A stretch of 64,000 nt of DNA. Origin: CBDFLS01 sp965249185. Its GTDB lineage: Bacteria > Chloroflexota > Dehalococcoidia > Lucifugimonadales > Australimonadaceae. Both the position numbers and the translations under genes were made by a program. Under the pieces are notes generated by a model. The model did not search any database, had not been told where the DNA came from, and was given only the letters and a program-made list of their open reading frames with translations. This document shows positions 8,702 to 17,847 of the stretch, piece by piece. Position 1 is the first letter of the stretch. Each line of letters opens with the position of its first letter. The stretch spans positions 1,984,001-2,048,000 of the forward strand of contig CBDFLS010000002.1 of assembly GCA_965249185.1 (NCBI GenBank), read 5' to 3'.

Positions 8702-9679
8702 ATGTCAAGCAGCGGGGTAAAACCCTCAGGGCTTACGCATGTGACGGTCCTCGGTGGCTCGGGCATGCTGGGCGCCATGGTGACCGATGCTTTAGCGCGG
8801 GACCCTTCGTTGCGGGTGACCGCCACCGTTCGCAGCCAGACGCTGCGAGACCATGGCGCCGCCAAGGTCCCGGAGGCGACGTGGACCATCTTCGATGCCG
8901 CGGCATTCAACGGGCATGATTCCACCTCGGTGTTCCAGGGCCAGGACTACGTGATCAATGCCATCGGCATAATCAAGCCCTACATCCACGACGACAATCC
9001 CGACGAAGTGAGGACCGCGATTCAGACCAACTCCCTCTTTCCACACCGTTTGGCGTCCGTTGCCGGGCGGGAGGGCTTCCGGGTCCTCCAGATCGCCACC
9101 GACTGCACATTCGATGGCACCAAGGGAGGATACGTTGAGGGCGATGCCCACAATCCCACCGATGTGTATGGGAAGACGAAAAGCCTCGGCGAAGTAAACG
9201 CCGACTGCATGCACCACCTCCGCTGCTCCATAGTCGGCCCGGAGGTTAAGGGAGCGGCTTCTCTGCTTGAATGGCTGGTGGGACAGCCGGAGGGCGCCCA
9301 GTTCCGTGGCTTCTCCAACCACCGTTGGAACGGGGTGACCACACTGCATTTTGCCAAGGTGTGCCATGGCATCGTAACCGGGGGCCTGTTGACGCCTCGC
9401 TTCCAGCACCTGATTCCGACGGGAGTCGTGACAAAGGCGGAGCTGCTGCGCCTGTTTGCTCAGACCTACGGCCGCTCCAGCGATTTGACGATCTCCGAAG
9501 CCGAGGCGCCAGTGGCTATAGACCGCACCCTGGGCACCCAAGCCCCGGAGAGCAACGACTTGCTCTGGCAGGGCGCCGGTTATGCGGAGCCGCCGACCGT
9601 GGCTGCGATGATTCGAGAGATGGGGGCCTTCGACTTTCGGCTCGGGAGAGCGCCGGCGGAGACGATAGCGGGAGATTAG
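8702..9679 (+). CDS. RmlD-like sugar-nucleotide reductase (SDR)
   Basis: A 325-residue extended SDR resembling dTDP-4-dehydrorhamnose reductase. It shows VTVLGGSGMLGAMV (NADPH glycine motif), INAIGIIKPYI, IATDCTFDGTKGGYVEGD and YGKTKSLGEV (catalytic Tyr-x3-Lys). In this context it may reduce a 4-keto HexNAc intermediate, as FnlB/CapF do. Two bases separate its stop from the next start, so translation is coupled. Confidence 0.82.
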   Translation: MSSSGVKPSGLTHVTVLGGSGMLGAMVTDALARDPSLRVTATVRSQTLRDHGAAKVPEATWTIFDAAAFNGHDSTSVFQGQDYVINAIGIIKPYIHDDNPDEVRTAIQTNSLFPHRLASVAGREGFRVLQIATDCTFDGTKGGYVEGDAHNPTDVYGKTKSLGEVNADCMHHLRCSIVGPEVKGAASLLEWLVGQPEGAQFRGFSNHRWNGVTTLHFAKVCHGIVTGGLLTPRFQHLIPTGVVTKAELLRLFAQTYGRSSDLTISEAEAPVAIDRTLGTQAPESNDLLWQGAGYAEPPTVAAMIREMGAFDFRLGRAPAETIAGD

Positions 9680-9681
9680 GC

Positions 9682-10767
9682 TTGAAGATCGCTACTGTTT
9701 ACGGGACTCGACCCGAGTTCATCCGTCTCAGCGGCATCTGCCGAGAGATGGACAAGCACTGCGATCAGACACTGATTCATACGGGTCAGAACTACGATCC
9801 GGGTCTCAGCGATATATTCTTTCAGGAGCTGGGTCTTCGGTCCCCTGACATACACCTGGGGGTTCGGGCCAAGAGCTTCGCCAATCAAATCGGCCAGATG
9901 ATTCCTGCCCTCGATGAGGCTATCGAGCGGGCAAACCCCGACCGGGTCATGGTCCTCGGCGATACCAACTCCACATTGGCCGCGGCCATCGTAACGGCGC
10001 GCAGGAGAATTCCCACCTTCCACTTGGAGGCCGGCAACAGGTGCTACGACGACCGAGTCCCGGAGGAGGTTAACCGGAGAATAATCGACCACTGCTGCAC
10101 CGTGCATATGCCGTACACCCACAGGAGCAAAGAAAATCTCGTGAAGGAGGGGATCGCGCGGGAGCGTATCTTCGTTATCGGCAATCCCATCAAAGAGGCG
10201 ATGCAGGCGTTCGATGAGCAAAGCGCTCGCAGCTCCATCTTGTCCCAGATGGCGCTCAGCCCTGGCCAGTACTTTTTGGTTACCGCGCACCGTACGGAGA
10301 ACGTCGATGATAGGGACCGGCTGGCCAGCCTGTGCCAGGGCCTCGCCGCCGCCGGCGAGCGGTATCAGTTGCCGGTTATAGTCAGCACCCACCCACGTAC
10401 GGCGGACAAGCTAAAGCAGTGGGGAATACGGGTCGACGAGCGATGGGTGCGGCTCCATGAGCCTTTCGGCTTCTTCGACTTCATGGCCCTTGAGAGGAGT
10501 GCGCGGTGCCTCATCACTGACAGTGGTACCGTGCAGGAGGAGGGCTGCATCTTGGGTATTCCGGCGGTGACTATCCGAGACACCACCGAGAGGCCTGAGA
10601 CCATCGAGTGCGGGAGCAACATCCTGGCAGGGGTGAACCCCGACTCCCTCTTGCGGGCCCTGGGGATCGTGCTCGAAGGTGCGCGGCGGTGGAATCCTCC
10701 GTCTGAATACCTGGAAGACTCGGTCTCCCGGACCGTTGCGCAGGTAGTCCTCGGTTACATGGCATAG
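9682..10767 (+). CDS. UDP-HexNAc 2-epimerase, FnlC/CapG-like
   Basis: Non-hydrolysing UDP-GlcNAc 2-epimerase family (GT-B fold), 361 residues. It begins KIATVYGTRPEFIRL and has VMVLGDTNSTLA, VTAHRTENVDD and LITDSGTVQEEG. The stretch AGNRCYDDRVPEEVNRRIIDH-like at the catalytic Glu resembles, from memory, FnlC/CapG enzymes of UDP-N-acetyl-L-fucosamine synthesis more than WecB (EAGLRT). The start is TTG at 9682 with GGGAG upstream. An in-frame opening back to 9271 only overlaps the reductase gene and is not used. Confidence 0.85.
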   Translation: MKIATVYGTRPEFIRLSGICREMDKHCDQTLIHTGQNYDPGLSDIFFQELGLRSPDIHLGVRAKSFANQIGQMIPALDEAIERANPDRVMVLGDTNSTLAAAIVTARRRIPTFHLEAGNRCYDDRVPEEVNRRIIDHCCTVHMPYTHRSKENLVKEGIARERIFVIGNPIKEAMQAFDEQSARSSILSQMALSPGQYFLVTAHRTENVDDRDRLASLCQGLAAAGERYQLPVIVSTHPRTADKLKQWGIRVDERWVRLHEPFGFFDFMALERSARCLITDSGTVQEEGCILGIPAVTIRDTTERPETIECGSNILAGVNPDSLLRALGIVLEGARRWNPPSEYLEDSVSRTVAQVVLGYMA

Positions 10768-10843
10768 ACTTGGCTCGCCTGGTCTTGCAGTCCCCGAACG
10801 GACCGTTTGTCTGCCTATTTCCGTTGGACATCAATGTGGCGCC

Positions 10844-12067
10844 CTGAACATTCTGATCCTTTCCCAGTTCTACAAGCCTGAGCCGCTTCCCAAGATTCAT
10901 GAGCTGGCCGAGTCGCTTCAACAGCTCGGACATCGGGTAACGGTCATCACTGGCTTTCCGAACTATCCGGAGGGAAGGATCTACCCCGGTTACAAGCTCC
11001 GTCCTTGGCGCACCGAAGTTGTCGCGGGGGTGCGCGTAATCAGGCTTCCCCTGTGGCCGGACCACAGCCGGTCGGCAGTCCGCCGCATGCTCAACTACTT
11101 TTCCTTCGCCGTATCAGCGACCGTATTGGGCCCGCTGCTGTGCGGGCGGCAGGATGTGATGTATGTATGGCATCTACCGACTACGGTCGGAATGGTCGCT
11201 TGGGTCATCCATCTTCTCCGCCGCGTGCCATTCCTTTATGGCGTGCATGACCTCTGGCCAGAGAGCGTAGTAGCGGCCGGAATGATGCGTGGAGGACCGC
11301 TGGTCAAGATATTGAATGGGCTCCAACGGTTCGTCTACTCAAGGGCGCATCTCATCGGCGTGGGGTCTCCAGGCTTCATCCCCCACCTGGAATCCAAAAG
11401 AGTTCCACGCAGCAAGGTCCATCATCTTCCCGACTGGGCAGATGAGGAGGTCTTTCACCCAGTCGCTCGCGACGAAGAGCTGGCCAAGACTTTGGGTATG
11501 ACTGAACGTTTTAACGTGGTCTTTGGCGGGCAGTTGGGCATAGCCCAAGGGCTCGATACCATAGTCGAGGCCGCTGAGCTGCTCCGCGAGCAAACCGATA
11601 TCCAGTTTGTGCTAGCCGGAGAGGGTGTGGAGAGGTCCAGGCTGGAGGCTAGAGTCCAACGAGCCGGATTGGAGAATGTACGGTTCTTGGGGCAGGTGCC
11701 GCCCGAGCAGATGAATCGAATCTACGGACTGTCCGATGTGCTGTTGGTACACTTGAAAGCCGGCTTCTTCTCCAGTCTGAGTATTCCGGGAAAGACCTAT
11801 GCATATCTGGCTAGCGGAAAGCCCATGCTCGCCGCTCTGGATGGCAGCGCGGCACGGATGATTGAGGAGATTGGCGCCGCTCTAGTATGCTCACCGGAGG
11901 ACCCGCGGCGGATGGCGCAAGCCGTGCTCGATTTCCGGGCGATGACGCCGGCTGATCGCGAGAGGATGGGTGCTTTGGGCCTGGAGCGGTTCCGTTCCCA
12001 CTATTCGCGGCGGGCCGGTGTGGCCCTACATGAAAAGATGCTCAGCTCCCTGGTCTGGCATGATTGA
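10844..12067 (+). CDS. GT4 family glycosyltransferase, WbuB/WcaI-like, apparent CTG start
   Basis: A GT-B glycosyltransferase, 407 residues. The family N-terminus (NILILSQFYKPEPLPKIHELA, ITGFPNYPEG) is encoded from 10844, where the expected Met codon is CTG. No ATG, GTG or TTG lies in frame before the GTG at 11030, which would delete 62 conserved residues. The C-terminal domain has VVFGGQLGIAQGLDTIVEAA and LSIPGKTYAYLASGKPML. WbuB-type enzymes transfer FucNAc, which fits the FnlC-like gene before it. No clear Shine-Dalgarno precedes the CTG. Confidence 0.85.
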   Translation: MNILILSQFYKPEPLPKIHELAESLQQLGHRVTVITGFPNYPEGRIYPGYKLRPWRTEVVAGVRVIRLPLWPDHSRSAVRRMLNYFSFAVSATVLGPLLCGRQDVMYVWHLPTTVGMVAWVIHLLRRVPFLYGVHDLWPESVVAAGMMRGGPLVKILNGLQRFVYSRAHLIGVGSPGFIPHLESKRVPRSKVHHLPDWADEEVFHPVARDEELAKTLGMTERFNVVFGGQLGIAQGLDTIVEAAELLREQTDIQFVLAGEGVERSRLEARVQRAGLENVRFLGQVPPEQMNRIYGLSDVLLVHLKAGFFSSLSIPGKTYAYLASGKPMLAALDGSAARMIEEIGAALVCSPEDPRRMAQAVLDFRAMTPADRERMGALGLERFRSHYSRRAGVALHEKMLSSLVWHD

Positions 12068-12129
12068 GCGTCCCAATACGGTGGAAGCCCGGCTCGGATA
12101 CGGCCATTGATGACAGCAACACGCCATTT

Positions 12130-12771
12130 ATGACAGTAACACGATTGTACAAACGGCCTTTCGATCTGATGGTGCTGGTTATCGCGCATCTCCTCCTGCT
12201 GCCGGTCTGGATACTGCTCTGGATAGCGATTCCCATAGCTATCTGGTTGGATGATCGGGGGCCGGTGTTCTATCCACAACGCCGCATCGGAAAAGAGGGG
12301 CGCCCATTCCAACTGCTAAAATTCAGGACCATGGTGAGTAACGCGGATAATATCGGTCCGGGATGGACCGCGGAGACGGATGAGCGGGTCACTCGCGTAG
12401 GCAGAGTGCTCAGGCGGACCGCTTTGGACGAGCTTCCCCAAGTGGTGAATATCTTTCGGGGTGACATCAGCCTTGTGGGGCCCCGCGCGCTACCGTTGAA
12501 AATGCACGAAGAGATGACGCTAGAAGAGCCAAGCTTTCCACTGCGTCTCCAGATCCGTCCGGGCCTTACGGGATTTGCGCAGCTCTACCTGGCTCGGCAC
12601 TGCTCACCTCGAAAGCGGTTGCATTACGATCTGCTCTATATTAAGAAGCAGAGCCTGTGGGTGGATATGAAAATCGTTCTTTTGTCTGTTTGGCTTACGC
12701 TCACCGGCAAGTGGGGAACCGGCTCTCGCAAGGCAGAGCATACTTCCAAAAGCTACGAACAGGGTGTGTAA
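12130..12771 (+). CDS. Undecaprenyl-phosphate sugar phosphotransferase (WcaJ/PglC-type)
   Basis: Initiating sugar-1-phosphate transferase that loads the first sugar onto undecaprenyl phosphate at the inner membrane. It has RLYKRPFDLMV, a hydrophobic hairpin (LVIAHLLLLPVWILLWIAI), KFRTMVSNAD, RRTALDELPQVVNIFRG, LVGPRALPL and IRPGLTGFAQL, the ordered motifs of the bacterial sugar transferase core. It lacks the four extra N-terminal membrane helices of full WcaJ. I chose the ATG at 12130; a TTG at 12064 overlapping the previous stop is the alternative and would add 22 residues. Confidence 0.9.
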   Translation: MTVTRLYKRPFDLMVLVIAHLLLLPVWILLWIAIPIAIWLDDRGPVFYPQRRIGKEGRPFQLLKFRTMVSNADNIGPGWTAETDERVTRVGRVLRRTALDELPQVVNIFRGDISLVGPRALPLKMHEEMTLEEPSFPLRLQIRPGLTGFAQLYLARHCSPRKRLHYDLLYIKKQSLWVDMKIVLLSVWLTLTGKWGTGSRKAEHTSKSYEQGV

Positions 12772-12785
12772 GGAGTGCGTATATA

Positions 12786-13718
12786 GTGCGAATCTTAATC
12801 ACGGGCGGAGCCGGCTTTCAGGGAAGCCACATCACCAACTTGCTCACGCAAGCGGGCCATAGGGTCACCATACTCAACACGCCATCCCCTGAGGCGGAAC
12901 GGAACATCGCTTCATTTGCCAAGGACGTGCCCATTGTTTGGGGGAGTGTCACTGACAAAGAGATCGTGACCAAAGCCGTCCGGGGAATGGATGTTGTATT
13001 GCATTTGGCGGCTCAGATTAACGTCGATGAATCGATTCATGCCCCCGTCACTTTCATCGAAGTGAACACATTGGGCACTTGCAACGTATTGGCGGCAGTG
13101 CGGAACAGTGGCTGCCGGCTCATCTATGCGTCAACGTGCGAGGTGTACGGGTATTCAGGTGATGCGCCCCTGAAGGAGAGCGCCGAGCTTAAGCCGTACA
13201 GCCCGTATGCCGCCAGCAAAGCGGGCGCCGAGAGGCTTTGCTACGCGTACTACATGACATATGGCGTCGATGTCACCATCGTCCGTCCGTGCAACATCTA
13301 CGGTGAGGGCCAAAAAAGGGGTAAGGGTGGAGCCGTGATATCGATCTTTGCCAATCGGGCCCTCAAAGGCGAGCCACTCGTGGTCTCCGGTAATGGGCAG
13401 CAGAGGCGGGAATACATGCACGTCTCTGATCTCACCCAGGCCTACGCGTTGATTCTCGGGCGAGAAGACCTCAAAGGCACCTCCATTAACATCGGAACAG
13501 GGGAGACAGTCTCCATCAAAGAGATAGCCGAAGCTGTTAGCGCCAAGTTCGATGTACCCATAGAATTTCAACCTGCAAGACTGGGAGAGGTTCCGGGATT
13601 CCGTCTCGACAGCTCATTCGCCAACAGCCTTGGATTTACACCGCGTGTGAAGTTTTGGGACGGACTTGAGCGCTACATTGCGTGGGTCAAAGCAAGCGCC
13701 TCCTCCCAAGAGAATTAG
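12786..13718 (+). CDS. NAD-dependent epimerase/dehydratase (GalE/RmlB-like)
   Basis: A 310-residue extended SDR. It shows ILITGGAGFQGSH (glycine motif), LHLAAQINVDESI, ASTCEVYG, YAASKAGAERL (Tyr-x3-Lys) and RREYMHVSDLTQA. It is probably a UDP-sugar 4-epimerase or 4,6-dehydratase serving the polysaccharide locus. The GTG at 12786 is preceded by AAGGAG 11 bases away. It follows the sugar transferase by 14 bp. Confidence 0.87.
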   Translation: MRILITGGAGFQGSHITNLLTQAGHRVTILNTPSPEAERNIASFAKDVPIVWGSVTDKEIVTKAVRGMDVVLHLAAQINVDESIHAPVTFIEVNTLGTCNVLAAVRNSGCRLIYASTCEVYGYSGDAPLKESAELKPYSPYAASKAGAERLCYAYYMTYGVDVTIVRPCNIYGEGQKRGKGGAVISIFANRALKGEPLVVSGNGQQRREYMHVSDLTQAYALILGREDLKGTSINIGTGETVSIKEIAEAVSAKFDVPIEFQPARLGEVPGFRLDSSFANSLGFTPRVKFWDGLERYIAWVKASASSQEN

Positions 13719-13723
13719 TCCAG

Positions 13724-14131
13724 ATGCGACGTGTAGGGGCTCCGTTTGTTCTCCTGCTGGCATGGCTGGGCGTGATCCTGTTCTTTTCATCGCAGAGCAC
13801 GGTGCCGGGCGAAGGCATCTTAGGATTGCCTGACGCCACTCGTGCGGTTCTTGGGCATCTGGGCCTCTACGGGGTGCTGGGCGTACTCGTTCTTTGGAAC
13901 GCGTGCCGAACGAGGCCTGCTTGGGGCTGGTCGCTCTTCGGTGTCATGGCGGCGAGCATCTTCGGCTTCCTGTGGGGCGCCCTCGACGAGTGGCACCAGA
14001 GGTTCGTTCCGGGGCGCGACTCCTCTCTTGGGGACATGGGCGTGGACACGGCCGGCGCCTTCGGAGGGAGCGTGCTCCTCTATCTGCTCTACTCCTTTCT
14101 CCACCGATCCGAGTCGGCCAGGCGGGAGTGA
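13724..14131 (+). CDS. VanZ family membrane protein
   Basis: A small polytopic protein of about 135 residues with four likely membrane helices. VanZ signatures are FFSSQSTVPGEG after the first helix, LGHLGLYGVLG in the second, and DEWHQRFVPGRDSSLGDMGVDTAGAFGG, the conserved acidic/His loop. VanZ relatives confer low-level teicoplanin resistance in enterococci, but most family members are uncharacterised. A GTG at 13682 overlapping the previous gene is an alternative start. It closes the polysaccharide operon. Confidence 0.8.
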   Translation: MRRVGAPFVLLLAWLGVILFFSSQSTVPGEGILGLPDATRAVLGHLGLYGVLGVLVLWNACRTRPAWGWSLFGVMAASIFGFLWGALDEWHQRFVPGRDSSLGDMGVDTAGAFGGSVLLYLLYSFLHRSESARRE

Positions 14132-14276
14132 GAACGAATGCCGGCCTTGGCTTTGACGGCCTCGGATAACGCATCTCCCTAGGCGCGTCCTTGATGGATG
14201 GGACCGGGGCGCGAGGGCACCTGCCTGCTTTTATTTCCTCTCTGTTCGGGGTAGGCTGTGGGAATCGTCTGAACGC

Positions 14277-15671
14277 ATGCACCGACAACACGGTCTTATG
14301 GGCACCTCCGCCTCCAATGACTACAGGAACGGTTCTGGCCCCCTCCGGCGCCTGATGCTCGTCATGCAGCCCGGCATTGGACTCAAGCGGTGGGCCGGGT
14401 TGGCGGTCATCGGGTTGCTCATGCTGGTGCTTGGAGTGGTTTTTGCGGTCTCCGGTTCGCCCAGCGCCACTTTTCTGAAGGTCGGCAGGGCAATCACCCT
14501 CTCCAGCGTGCTGCCTGCCATCTGGAGGGGCGTGCTCTTCGCAGGTTTGGGCGGGGCCATCGCCGGCTTTGCGCTCTTCCGGCTCTACAAGATAGCGCTC
14601 TTCGGCGCCTCCTATACCGCCGGCGAGCGGGGAGTGATAGAAAACCTCTCCATGCACCGCCTGCGCCGGGGAGGCCCCCGGATCGTGGCCATCGGCGGTG
14701 GCACCGGGCTCTCCTCTCTCTTGCGGGGCCTCAAGCGGTACACCGAGGAGATCACCGCCGTGGTGACGGTGGCCGACGATGGCGGCAGCTCGGGAAGGCT
14801 CCGCAACGAGCTGGGCATTCCGCCCCCGGGCGACGCCCGCCAGTGCCTCATCGCCCTCTCGGAGTCGGAGCCGCTGATGGAGGAGGTGCTGACCTATCGC
14901 TTCGATTCGGGCGAAGGAGGGCTACAGGGGCATAACGTGGGCAACCTCTTGCTGGCCGCCCTTACACGTACCAGGGGTAGCTTTCACGCCGCGCTCCAGG
15001 CCACGGCCAAGCTCTTGGCAGTCAAGGGCCAGGTGGTGCCGTCCAGCATATCGTCCAATCTGGTGCTGGTGGCGGAGACCGCGTCTGGACAGGTGTTGAC
15101 CGGCGAGACCGCCATCAGCCGCGCGGGTGAGCGGCTGAAGCGGCTATGGGTAGAAGACCCGGCCTGCGAGGTGAACCCAGCGGCGGTCGCCGCCATCGGC
15201 GAAGCGGATGCCATCGTCATCGGCCCGGGCAGCCTCTACACCACCATCATCCCCAACTTCCTGGTGCCCGGCTTGGCGGACGCCGTGCGGCGGTCGCGGG
15301 GGAGCAAGATCTTCGTTTGCAACGTGGCGACCGAGCACGGGGAGACCGATGGCATGGGAGCTTCCGAGCACCTGGAGATCTTTCGGCGCCACGCCCAGGT
15401 AGAGGTGACCCACTTCCTCTTGAACGACCATCCCCGACCCATCGCTCCTGAGAGCCACCAGGAGCCGGTGGTGCCTCAGCCCCCCAATGACTTCTCGGGC
15501 CGGCTCATGGTCAGAGACCTGATTGACGAGCGTATGTCCACCCGCCACGACCCGCAGAAGCTAGCGGAGGCGGTTATGGAGTGCGTACGGGGCGCTCAGA
15601 GTGGTCCCCTCTCGTTCCTCGGACGCCTGAACCCTTTCGGCGGTGGCCCCACCCAGACTCATCAAGCGTGA
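14277..15671 (+). CDS. yvcK: YvcK/CofD-like protein with N-terminal membrane anchor
   Basis: Gluconeogenesis factor YvcK family, which in Bacillus and mycobacteria binds UDP-sugars and controls carbon flow to the cell wall. The core starts near residue 138 with IVAIGGGTGLSSLLRGLK, then VADDGGSSGRLR, PPGDARQCLIAL, GHNVGNLLLAAL and IGPGSLYTTIIPNFLV. Unlike the roughly 320-residue B. subtilis protein, this one has about 135 extra N-terminal residues with two hydrophobic segments (LAVIGLLMLVLGVVFAV and VLFAGLGGAIAGFALF). It should therefore sit at the membrane. It may begin at the later ATG at 14298. Confidence 0.9.
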   Translation: MHRQHGLMGTSASNDYRNGSGPLRRLMLVMQPGIGLKRWAGLAVIGLLMLVLGVVFAVSGSPSATFLKVGRAITLSSVLPAIWRGVLFAGLGGAIAGFALFRLYKIALFGASYTAGERGVIENLSMHRLRRGGPRIVAIGGGTGLSSLLRGLKRYTEEITAVVTVADDGGSSGRLRNELGIPPPGDARQCLIALSESEPLMEEVLTYRFDSGEGGLQGHNVGNLLLAALTRTRGSFHAALQATAKLLAVKGQVVPSSISSNLVLVAETASGQVLTGETAISRAGERLKRLWVEDPACEVNPAAVAAIGEADAIVIGPGSLYTTIIPNFLVPGLADAVRRSRGSKIFVCNVATEHGETDGMGASEHLEIFRRHAQVEVTHFLLNDHPRPIAPESHQEPVVPQPPNDFSGRLMVRDLIDERMSTRHDPQKLAEAVMECVRGAQSGPLSFLGRLNPFGGGPTQTHQA

Positions 15672-15704
15672 CGGCAGGTGCAAAAGCGCCGGCCGGGCTT
15701 CCGG

Positions 15705-16814
15705 TCACCCCTCGAAGATCTCCTCGGGCAGGCACGCCGTGACGACGAAGTTGGGAACGTCCACCACGTTGCTGATCTTCAGGTCCACGGCCACGCTGCA
15801 GATGATGTAGGCCTGATCCCGGCTCCATCCCCGCTCCTGCAGCAGGTCGATCATCTGTAAGAGCGCGTTGCGGCATGCCAGGGTCAGGTCTTCCCCCGCG
15901 TTGCTTCCATCGGCCCGGATGGGCATCCCCATGGTGGCCGTAAACCTCCTGGGGGCCGCCCACTTCGGATCGATAAAATAGTCGTCGCGAACGAACTGGG
16001 GGCTGAGGATATTGCGCCGGGCCGCCTCGCCCTTGAGCACCCGGAAGCGCAGCACGGCGGTAGCGCCCATCTCCACCGCGTTCACACACACCTCGCCATC
16101 GCCCTGGGCGAAGTGGCCGTCGCCCGTTGAGAAGAGCGCCCCTTCCACGAATACGGGGAGCAGCATCCTGGTGCCCTTGGTCATCTGCTTCACGTCGAAA
16201 TTGCCGCCGTTCTCCCGGGGAGGGATGGTCCGCAGCCCCTCCGTGGCCGCCGGACCCTTGGCGGGCACCGCGCTCACCGGGTCCGGCGGGAACACCAGGC
16301 CCTTCCTCTCCATGAGATCCTGCTCGCGCCTGGTCCAGCGCTCCACCTGCTCTTTGGAGGGGGCCACGGCGGACACGCCCATGAAGGGGCCGCCGGGGAT
16401 GCGGACGCCGGGCAGCTCAGGCGCCGTGGCCCAGTTGTCGGCCATGCTCCAGTGGACCAGGTAGGGCGTGGTGAAGAGGTCTCGGAGGAAGCCCATCCCC
16501 GGAACGATGGCGCTCACCGCCCACTTCTCCGGAACGATGTCGAGGAACTCCGCCTCCAGCAGGTCGCCCGGCTGCGCCCGCTTTACCCAGACGGGTCCCG
16601 TGAGAGGGTGGACGGCCCTGCCTTCCATGCGCTCGACATCGGCAGCGGTGGCCTGGGGATTGAGCTGGAGGTCCGAGGAGTCCCGCGTCTGGAACACCAC
16701 CTCCTCGCCTTCGTCGGCCTCCAGGACCGGGGGAATATCGGGATGGAACCGGTTGTGGCCTTTGTCGGGCTCCTCGGTCAGGGGCTTGCTCCGGTCGATC
16801 TCAATGCTCTTCAT
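15705..16814 (-). CDS. fmdA: Acetamidase/formamidase family hydrolase
   Basis: Formamidase hydrolyses formamide or short amides to ammonia and the acid. The 369-residue protein carries family motifs WVKRAQPGDLLEAEFLDI, GMGFLRDLF, IPPRENGGNFDVKQMTKGTRMLLPVFVEGALFSTGD-type core and EVCVNAVEMGATAVLRF. I start at the ATG at 16814 because GGAGGCC lies just before it; the ATG at 16826 is inside that Shine-Dalgarno region. It is convergent with yvcK and follows the SDH-like genes on the same strand. Confidence 0.88.
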   Translation of the reverse strand: MKSIEIDRSKPLTEEPDKGHNRFHPDIPPVLEADEGEEVVFQTRDSSDLQLNPQATAADVERMEGRAVHPLTGPVWVKRAQPGDLLEAEFLDIVPEKWAVSAIVPGMGFLRDLFTTPYLVHWSMADNWATAPELPGVRIPGGPFMGVSAVAPSKEQVERWTRREQDLMERKGLVFPPDPVSAVPAKGPAATEGLRTIPPRENGGNFDVKQMTKGTRMLLPVFVEGALFSTGDGHFAQGDGEVCVNAVEMGATAVLRFRVLKGEAARRNILSPQFVRDDYFIDPKWAAPRRFTATMGMPIRADGSNAGEDLTLACRNALLQMIDLLQERGWSRDQAYIICSVAVDLKISNVVDVPNFVVTACLPEEIFEG

Positions 16815-16959
16815 GGCCTCCTCCATCGAGACGAGAACGATGCGCCGGACGACGTGCCGGCCCCCGTGCGGTCTATCTCAAGGCTGGCGGCCCAGGGCGC
16901 CACGGCCTCTGGAAGTCCTACGGCGCGAGGGCCGGCGAGACCGTGAGGGGGATGGCGTA

Positions 16960-17847
16960 TTACCGGGCGGCAGCGGCGGTCGCCACGGGCTGCAGCTTGG
17001 CGACGATCTTCCCGGTGGAGACCATGTGGCGCTGCAGCCCCAGCGCCTTGGGCTCCAGACCCAGGGCCAGCCCCACCACCTGGGGCAGGTGGAGGATGGG
17101 CATCAGGATCTCGCGCTGGGCCGCCGCGGCCGCCTGCGACTGCTGGCCGTCCAGCTCCAGGTGGCAGAGCGGGCAGGGCACCACCATGGCGTCGGCGCCG
17201 TTGTCCATGGCCTCGCCGGTGTGCTTGGCGGTCATGGCCCAGGAATTGGGCTCGTTGATCGTGAGCGTGGGGAAGCCGCAGCACTTGCCCTTCCCCTTGA
17301 TGTCCACGTTGGTCCCGCCCAGCGCCTCGGTGAGCTGCTCGATGTATTTCTTGCGCTCGGGCCGCTCTATCACATCCTCGGGCCGGCGGAGATAGCAGCC
17401 GTAGAAGGGCGAGATGCCCGTCCCGCTGAGGGGCCGGGTCACCTTTTCGCGCAGGGTCTCCAGACCCACGTCCTCCACCAGGGCCCACAGGAAGTGCTTC
17501 ACCTCCGTGGTCCCCCGGTACTCCAGCCCCTGCTCGGCCAGGAACTCGCGGTTGATGTAGCCACGGTACTCGGGGTCGCGCAGCCGCAGCGCCGACGCGC
17601 CGATGACGCCCTGACAGGTGCTGCAGATGGTCATCAGCGGCAGCTCTCGCTGCTCGGCCTTGGCCAGCGTCCGCGCGTTGATGGTGTCCGAGATATCGCT
17701 GCTGAGCACGCCTGCGCCGCTGCACCCGACGTCGGTCAGCTCCTCCACCTCTAGGTGCAGCTCGTCCATGACGCGCATGACGGACTGATAGAGCTCCGGG
17801 CAGGAGCCCTTGGCAACGCATCCGGGATAGAGTGCGAAGCGCCTCAT
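16960..17847 (-). CDS. SdhE/HdrB-type CCG-domain protein
   Basis: A 295-residue protein with two cysteine-rich (CCG) domains, as in HdrB and the non-classical succinate dehydrogenase subunit SdhE. The first site is degenerate: LYPGCVAKGS, VGCSGAG and CSTCQG. The second is complete: FYGCYL, KGKCCGF and CPLCHLEL. These bind an unusual iron-sulfur cluster and could pass electrons to quinone or heterodisulfide. The ATG overlaps the stop of the iron-sulfur subunit gene by four bases, so the two are translationally coupled. It replaces haem-type SdhC/SdhD, neither of which is seen nearby. Confidence 0.87.
   Translation of the reverse strand: MRRFALYPGCVAKGSCPELYQSVMRVMDELHLEVEELTDVGCSGAGVLSSDISDTINARTLAKAEQRELPLMTICSTCQGVIGASALRLRDPEYRGYINREFLAEQGLEYRGTTEVKHFLWALVEDVGLETLREKVTRPLSGTGISPFYGCYLRRPEDVIERPERKKYIEQLTEALGGTNVDIKGKGKCCGFPTLTINEPNSWAMTAKHTGEAMDNGADAMVVPCPLCHLELDGQQSQAAAAAQREILMPILHLPQVVGLALGLEPKALGLQRHMVSTGKIVAKLQPVATAAAAR

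Noticed and set aside
9271..9681. N-terminal extension of the UDP-HexNAc epimerase
   Set aside because: The frame is open but overlaps the reductase gene and encodes Pro/Arg/Gly-rich shadow sequence; the family N-terminus begins at the TTG at 9682.
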